This document shows positions 57,465-64,000 of a stretch of DNA of 64,000 nt, one piece after another. The DNA comes from Polyodon spathula (taxonomy: Eukaryota; Chordata; Actinopteri; Acipenseriformes; Polyodontidae). Below the pieces are notes generated by a model. The model had not been told where the DNA came from and did not search any database. It saw only the letters and a program-made list of their open reading frames with translations. Within the stretch, counting starts at the first letter, position 1. Each line of letters starts with the position of its first letter. Position numbers and translations under genes: made by a program. The DNA is taken from assembly GCF_017654505.1 (NCBI RefSeq), contig NC_054535.1, forward strand, positions 44,078,164 through 44,142,163, given 5' to 3'.

Positions 57465-58439
57465 TTCAACTATAACAAAATAATACAATGCAATCATTAT
57501 TTTTCAAATCATTATATTAACCTATTCTTTTAAATAAACACCAACCAATACATTCAAATAATAATACATTTTTAGCGTGATATTAATAATGCTGTGTTGC
57601 ATTTGCATCTCCATGCAGCTTTAAAATCAGTACTGCCACCTAACACCGAAGTGTCAGCTTTCTATCATAGTGTTGGAAACTTAATGAAGATATTAGATGA
57701 CAGCTCACAGAAACCCAGCGAGCGGTGAATGAGGAGACAAGTGCTTCATAATGAGCCAGATAAAGATTTGTTAGAGCAATAGTCAAAAAAAAAAATACCA
57801 CTCTTACTGCTGAGACAGGTGTCAACAGCCTGAAACCACCCAGTAGAAAGACCCATCTCAGCTGGGCTGCAGTTTATTTATTTAGCGTTTTCTATGACTA
57901 TGACATACCCTGGAAAGTTAATTATCGCCCACAGCGGGCTGAATGTCGCTCATAATTTAAATATCCGTTTGGATATTCACTCGTTTTCAAAAAGTAATAA
58001 AAGCCGTTATATTGCTCAGAATGCAAGCAGAGACAGCATTGCAGCAGGGGCAGGGGGCGTGGCCATGGCCCCTGTGTGTGTGCCTTTATTTATAGCAAGA
58101 CCTTACAATATGTAACATGCTAAAGTCTGTCACACTTACATTTGTAATATTATTTTTTAAATATGTCCATATTCTTTATTTATTATAGTTATTGAGAGGG
58201 TACCTGGGGATATACAATATGAAGGCGCATGTACATCCATTCACAGAGACATAGTATTCACTACATGATGTTAATGTGTGTCATAGTCATTCACTTTTTC
58301 ATGTCACTGATAGACCTCATTTTGAATTTACAGCTGAATGTACATACTTGTTTAAATTTGTTGGTTGCTTATTTCTGAATTGAATATTCAGAAGAAAACT
58401 CCAAACTCCCTGCAGATTCAGACGTCTGCAATTCATATT

Positions 58440-58442
<3 letters not shown>

Positions 58443-58476
<34 letters not shown>
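58443..58476. repeat. A homopolymer
   Basis: An uninterrupted A run of about 34 nt; frames across it are artefacts. Confidence 0.95.
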
Positions 58477-58479
<3 letters not shown>

Positions 58480-58857
58480 TCCTTTGACACACTGATCAAA
58501 TTCCAGGCCATTTTTTCAATAACTAATTTCTTTATTCCTGTTGTCTGGTTCCTGATGTCTTCAGCGTGCCCCCCCCCCATCACAATTCACCCTGCTCCCG
58601 TCTGTTTTAAATTATTGTCTGTAATACATACTGACATTAATCTGTGCAAGGACACTTTTGCAGAGTAGATGATATTTTATTATTGTTGCTGGTCTCCGAA
58701 CAGAAAACTCTGTCAGGAGTAGTTGATGGCTAAGGCAGTTCTGAGCACCACAGTAGCTCCCTCGTCTGATGACCTGAAACGTGGCTTGCCGTGCAGGGTC
58801 ATTAAATATGTGTGGTGAGAGTGCTGTGGAACCCCTTTATCCTTTTCTTGGCAGAGT

Positions 58858-58892
<35 letters not shown>

Positions 58893-60313
58893 GTGAAAGT
58901 CGACAACAAAGTAGGTATTTTTGGCTTTTTATTTATTTATTTTTTGAAGGCCTATTTAGTTCTTAAAAACGTATTTTAGAAAGTGGGAACATCCCCACAG
59001 CGTCGTTTTTTCATGAGTTACTGTCTTTGTGGGGACATTTTCTCAAATTTTGTCCGCACATTGATAGTAAAATCCTGCCCACACACACACAAAACTAGCG
59101 CTAGTGGTAAACAACAAGGGCTGTTTCATATGTTAACCAGGAGTGCTTGGTGCAGGAAGGCTTGGTTGGTGTGATCGATTTAATCTAGTTTAGCTGCAGG
59201 TGCAGGAAGTATAAATGGCTGTCTTCAGAGAGTGTAAGTGGGTTATAAAAAGAAGGCAATGACTGGCTCCCTCTAGTCCCTGTGGACAGTATTTAACCTA
59301 ACCTCCAGACTGGGGCAGAGCTCATTGCAGACTTGTGATTTGACCCCAGGCCTAAGGAGACAGACAGTATCTCGCCACATAATGCGTTGTATCTAAAAAG
59401 AACACACTAAGAATTACTGGATTGATCTCTGGGGGTTTCACAGTAATAACCTGAGTTGCATTTCAGCAGGGCCAGGTCTGCCTGCAGTAGAAATAATCGA
59501 TATGAGCATTCATTTTCAGATCTTTGTAACTGTTTTTAGATTGATAATGCTGGGGTTTGGTATAGAACCGAGTAGGAATATGTGCTGGCGGAGCATTCGC
59601 AATGCATATGCTAGACAAGTCTTACATTGTTATGCTAGATGTGTTTTCCAATGCTTTCAGCAAAGTGGTAGTTCCCTTCTTGCTTGGTATTGAAGAGCAT
59701 AAAGCAGAGAAATTACATTTTGCCTCATTTTATCAAATTTAAATGGATGTATTCTAAATGGTTCTAGAACTAATCTTACCAAATGCCATGATTTTTACAA
59801 GTTGCTATATTCTGTGGAATGTTTTTGGATCCATTCTCTGTTGAAAGTGAATAGTTCTGAGTGAGTAAAACCTGTATTCCATCTATCCTGTTTATGAAAC
59901 TATCCAGTGTAAGCCTGTATTGCTCTGACACCCTGTTGGATTGGGGATAATATGTATATACTTCAATTAGTTAGCCAGATAGCATGGTTCAGACCAAACA
60001 TTTGAACTATTAAAATGTTTATTATATTACCTGTCATAGTTCATGTTATGGTGCGATATACTGAACAGGTAAAAGACATTTGGATTTTGATGCAGTTTTC
60101 AATTTTTTGCTGTTTTATGCATACTGCATATGTTACGATAAATTTCAGTTTATTTTGCACATTTGGTCATTAGCGAAAGGCACTCGGTTACTCTTGATTT
60201 ACCGGTGAATGTCCAAAGTAACGCGTTGTCATGTTTATTTCTGACATTTGCCAGTATGCACTCAGAGTCGGTGCACTCCAATCATGGTCTTTCACTTTCG
60301 TTTCTCCCTCCAG

Positions 60314-60559
60314 CTGCAAATCAAAAAGAAGCCTCAAAGCCCCAGTTCACCGTGAAAGAGGAACCCCGGCCTGAAGAGTCCATGAGCCCCACGGTGCCGC
60401 AGGGCCAGCCGAGCTACTTGTTCTGCCAGGAGCCTCCAGCAGTGAGCGCTCCTGAGAGGCCCTTGAACACAACAGGAGGCAGCCCGGTGGCAAAGAGCAG
60501 CCTCCTGAGTCAGGACATCAGCATGAAGGTGGCATCAGAGCTGCTGATGAAACTCTCAG
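60314..60559 (+). CDS. znf827: znf827 coding exon 5 (SUMO module 2)
   Basis: The acceptor is CCTCCAG and the donor TCAG|GTATTA. The 246-nt exon is symmetric (phase 1 to phase 1) and encodes residues 606-687. It starts AANQKEASKPQF, matching the known ZNF827 sequence at this junction, and has a SUMO-type VKEEP (Lys620). It ends SQDISMKVASELLMKLS. A symmetric exon can be skipped without changing frame. Confidence 0.95.
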
Positions 60560-62496
60560 GTATTAGGTTATAGTTTACAGTGTGAGACATACATCAGAAC
60601 CCCTTGCTCTGGGGAAATGGAAAATGTTTATTTCAGCAGATGTTTAGATAAAGTTGTGTTGGATTCTATGTATCTCAACCATTAGATAAAACAGCAAAAT
60701 GCACTTAATACATATTTAGGAGCAAATTACAGAAAGATTTCCTTTTCCATTTGTTTTTAAACACTCTCCTGTATGTAGCTGGTGAAAGTATTCTTGTGTG
60801 AAATCAATACATCAGGGTGCAATTTTTAAAAAATCATGACAGATTCTTACTAACCTGTTTACCTGTTCATTTTATTTGGTTTTCTTCTTTTGGAAAGCCA
60901 TGCGAGCTATGACTGTTCATCTCCGCAGAGCTGGTATATCTGACAGCGTTGACGGTTCAAAGTCCTTCACGACTGTCTAGAATGAGGAAATCAGACAGCA
61001 GCACGGAATTTCGTTGGTGTCTATTTATCAATTAATTTATACTACAGACCTTAGTACCACTCAAAAGTTGAACTAGCAGTTTACTATTTGTGTAATGTTT
61101 TGCATTAGCTTGAGTGGGGTGGGGGGGGATCACTTGATCTTTTTCAATTTCTGATTTCTTAGTTTTATTAAAATGTTATAATAAAGTGCTTGAAGTTATG
61201 GATAAATTGCTTGTAGCTTACTGCTGTCAGTGGTTACATCCAATGGCTAAGTGTAGTTGTCTGGCATGTTACAGTAGGGTTGCCGTGGAAACCTTTTAAT
61301 TTATACCATTTTATTTTCCATAACATGACGCAAATACCAATAATGAAGTCCACTTTGTTTTCTCGAACTGGACCACTTAAAGGCATTTAATTGACATCTA
61401 TTTGTCTGTCTGGTCTGTGAATTAACGTCAAAGTTTAAGCCATGAGCAAAAAAAAATGAACTGTATTGGCAAAGTAGCCCCCTTTACCAAATTAAACGCA
61501 TTGATAAAAATGAGACATTTTTCACGCACTCCTCTCTCTTCCACAGTCTCTGCTTTTCACTTTCATTCTAGTGTCGTTTCGATATCTGCTGTGTAGATTT
61601 TTTACCCTTCTGTGACCTCTTCTTGGGGTTTTCACAGCTCTGCTGTGCTCATTCGCACCTTGTTATCAGCTCGCCAGACTCCTATGCACGCTGTTCTCTA
61701 CCTGTTCTAGCGCAGCTCTGCTTTTGACATGTGGAACATCTTTAACACAGAGATTATAGTTTGCTTTCAGTGTAGGTCAGCAGCAGGCACGATGAGTGTT
61801 GCTTACTCAGCAGTAAAATAGTTGGTTAGTTGATTGGATTTCTATAGAATACAAGCCTCCCACCATCAACTCATGGGATGACTCCAGCCAATAATTTCCT
61901 GCATACATATGTAGCATATAGTCTCTAGTTTTGCATTCTTCTGTGCAAAACATACATATGTAAACAGGACCCTGATTTACAATCAGTGTTCCAGCTGCTC
62001 CTTTCCTATTCAGTTAGTTCCGTACATATTGGCAGAATTTTCTGTCGATTAAGGCTATAAAATGATAATTCTGTATGTTCTGTAGAACCTCCAAGGGTCC
62101 TGTTGGTGTCTGCAAAATCGCCAAACCTGCACAGACCCTCACCATGTGTCACTGTAGTACATTGTATATTATAGGCTGTCATTGCATCTAGAGTGACTTT
62201 CCTGATTTACTACGAGATGACTGGTTGCACCTGAGCTGATAACATAAAGATGAGACTAGTTCACAGTACAACCTGCAGAACCACAGGCCTTACTTACATT
62301 CCTGACAGTAAGCAGCATGATCCGCCTCATTTCTCCTTCTCATTCTTCTGTTGATTTCTTTGCTGCTGAACCAAAAAAGGCTGTTCTGTATGGTAACAGT
62401 CTTGGGGAAACCTTAAAGTCCTGTCCTTGGCCAGAACATTAGCGAAGGTGTGGGACAGAGACCTGGGAAATGACACATCTTTCTGCTTGATTTCAG
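60560..62496 (+). other. znf827: znf827 intron 5
   Basis: A 1.9-kb intron, GTATTA to GATTTCAG. No gene or clear mobile element is recognised. A G-run lies at about 61,118-61,128. Confidence 0.85.
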
Positions 62497-62736
62497 CAGA
62501 AAACATCAAAGAAGCAAATATACAAAAGGTCACAGTGAAAGCAGAACCAATGGAAGTAGACACCCCCGAGGACCTTCCCTCCTCTGCTCACATGCTCGGC
62601 TTCAGCACTTTACCAAGGCAGGAAAAAAATGAGCCGCTACCAAACTTACCTGAAGCCTTGGGATACCACCAGAAACCACTCTTCAGCCAGGATATATCTG
62701 TCAAGATGGCGTCCGAGCTCCTCTTCCAGTTGTCAG
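62497..62736 (+). CDS. znf827: znf827 coding exon 6 (SUMO module 3)
   Basis: The acceptor is GATTTCAG and the donor TCAG|GTACGA. The 240-nt exon is symmetric (phase 1-1), residues 688-767. It contains VKAEPMEVD (Lys702 in a SUMO-type site) and ends SQDISVKMASELLFQLS. This is the last coding exon in the window; the donor shows the gene continues to the right. Confidence 0.95.
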
Positions 62737-64000
62737 GTACGAGATTACTTGATTACGAGAAAGAAACCTGATAACTTTACTGGGAATCCTGGTATGCATC
62801 CAGTTTGACTGCCGTTAAAACTTCTTAGGTGGCTACAAGGGCTCATACACACCGTTAGATAGGGCCAGTTTGCTTCTTGAATTGAGGTTGTAGTGACTGT
62901 ACTTCCATCTTTTTTGTACCGTAATTTATTTTTAAAACTTTATTTGGAAACCTATCTAGGGAGGCTGTCAAATGAAAGGCTTATATGAAAAAAGAAACAA
63001 GGACCAGGGGTCACAAATGGAGTTTAGACAAAGGGGCATTCAGAACAGAAAATAGGAAGCACTTTTTTACACAAAGAATTGAGGGTCTGGAATCAACTCC
63101 CCAGTAATGTTGTTGAAGCTGACACCCTGGGATCCTTCAAGAAGCTGCTTGATGAGATTTTGGGATCAATAAGCTACTAACAACCAAACGAGCAAGATGG
63201 GCTGAATGGCCTCCTCTCGTTTGTAAACTTTCTTATGTTCTTATATTTCATTCAGTTTAATAAGTATTTTAGTCAACATTTAGCTATCAGTTTTATTTAG
63301 AGTGGATGCATTTTATTGTGTGTGTTTGCTAGTTTTCAGTATGTGCAATAGCCTTGGTGGATGCAAAAACTCTCAGCTCTTTGCCTATTGATGGTCAGGA
63401 AATGCTGTTATCTGTGAATTTTAGAAGCAAGTCTGGCTCTAGTTTGTCTATGTGGGTCTCTAAAGACGAGTTAATAAGTATTGTTGACCCAGTCTGTCAC
63501 TTACACTGAACTCAAGAGAAAACCATTGACTGTAGATACTAATTCTGTATAAATAATCTTTTATTAAAAGGAAAGCAACACAGGCATGTTTTGCTGATAA
63601 TAATTAACCCTCTGCTTTTTTAAATATGGTATATGCCACAGGTTTGCATATTATTTATTATAGAATGGATACAATTTCTGTAAAGTAAAACTTTGTAACC
63701 TGGATATGAGTTTGAACCAAAAGAAGAAAATTGTGGAATTTTAAAGATAAATAAGAAAACTTCACGTAGACAAATAGTAAGAGAGCTGTTATATATTGAT
63801 GTAAAAAAAATAAAAATAAAAAAACAGTTTTAGGATATTGGCTCTTTTTTTTTCTTTTTTTTTTTACAAATAAAGTTAAAAAACACGCTTTTAGGCAGAC
63901 AGGCTTCCCTCCAGAAATATTGAACTATTATTATTAATTATTTATCATTATGTTTAAATGTATTGAAATATCAATTTCAAATGAAAAGGTCTGTTTATTC
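62737..64000 (+). other. znf827: znf827 intron 6, incomplete
   Basis: The intron starts GTACGA and runs off the window. It holds a LINE tail (62,990-63,243), then AT-rich DNA with T runs at about 63,845-63,866. No further exon is seen. Confidence 0.8.
62990..63243 (+). mobile_element. CR1/L2-like LINE 3' tail, copy B
   Basis: The decayed ORF end shows VWNQLPSNVVEADTLGSFKK and LLDEI, followed by the same 3' untranslated end as copy A (CGAATGGCC-type block and CTTTCTTATGTTCTTA). It extends ~100 bp further 5' than copy A. Confidence 0.78.

Larger units (their letters stand above)
55981..60313 (+). other. znf827: znf827 intron 4
   Basis: A 4.3-kb intron, GTACGA to CCTCCAG. It carries a solo LTR (57,000-57,464) and an A run (58,443-58,476). 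A CT array lies at about 58,860-58,880. No other gene is seen. Confidence 0.85.

Overview
The window is vertebrate genomic DNA carrying the 5' part of one host gene, znf827, on the + strand. Six coding exons are visible, from the ATG at 31,587 to the donor after 62,736. They give about 767 residues, against a mammalian protein of roughly 1,080. The remaining C2H2 finger exons must lie beyond the right edge. Every splice junction keeps frame, and the consensus GT/AG sites are visible.

The organism is probably a ray-finned fish with a large, repeat-rich genome. A non-teleost such as sturgeon, paddlefish, gar or bowfin would fit. This is inferred from recurrent Tc1-like, hAT, Gypsy and CR1/L2-like elements, a tRNA-derived SINE, and kilobase-scale AT-rich introns. 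No sequence search was possible.

Layout. 1-31,250 is 5' flank with no recognised host gene. It is full of solo LTRs (1-274, 1,231-1,308, 1,486-1,954, 2,767-3,145, 10,758-11,476, 15,179-15,512), a hAT element with target duplication (6,685-8,231), a short MITE (8,909-9,003), a decayed transposon-derived gene (about 16,300-17,362), an unrecognised cysteine-rich broken reading frame on the minus strand (20,822-21,461), and a mosaic of two Ty3/Gypsy-type elements (23,754-30,427). 31,250-31,629 holds the znf827 leader and first coding exon. Introns 1 and 2 (31,630-52,676, interrupted by exon 2) contain Tc1-like transposase relics, long CT and TA arrays, a 719-bp-period tandem duplication (47,386-48,702) and a complete LTR-LTR element encoding only a zinc-knuckle protein (48,828-51,002). 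Introns 3 to 6 contain a SINE, a solo LTR and a LINE tail.

How the gene works. ZNF827 is a nuclear C2H2 protein. Its extreme N-terminus carries the RRK-type motif that binds the NuRD complex (established for the mammalian protein). Exons 3-4 encode three zinc fingers. Exons 4, 5 and 6 each encode a similar module, a SUMO-type VKxEP site followed by a conserved D-I-S-x-K-x-A...L-S block ending at a phase-1 donor. The mobile elements are unrelated to this function.
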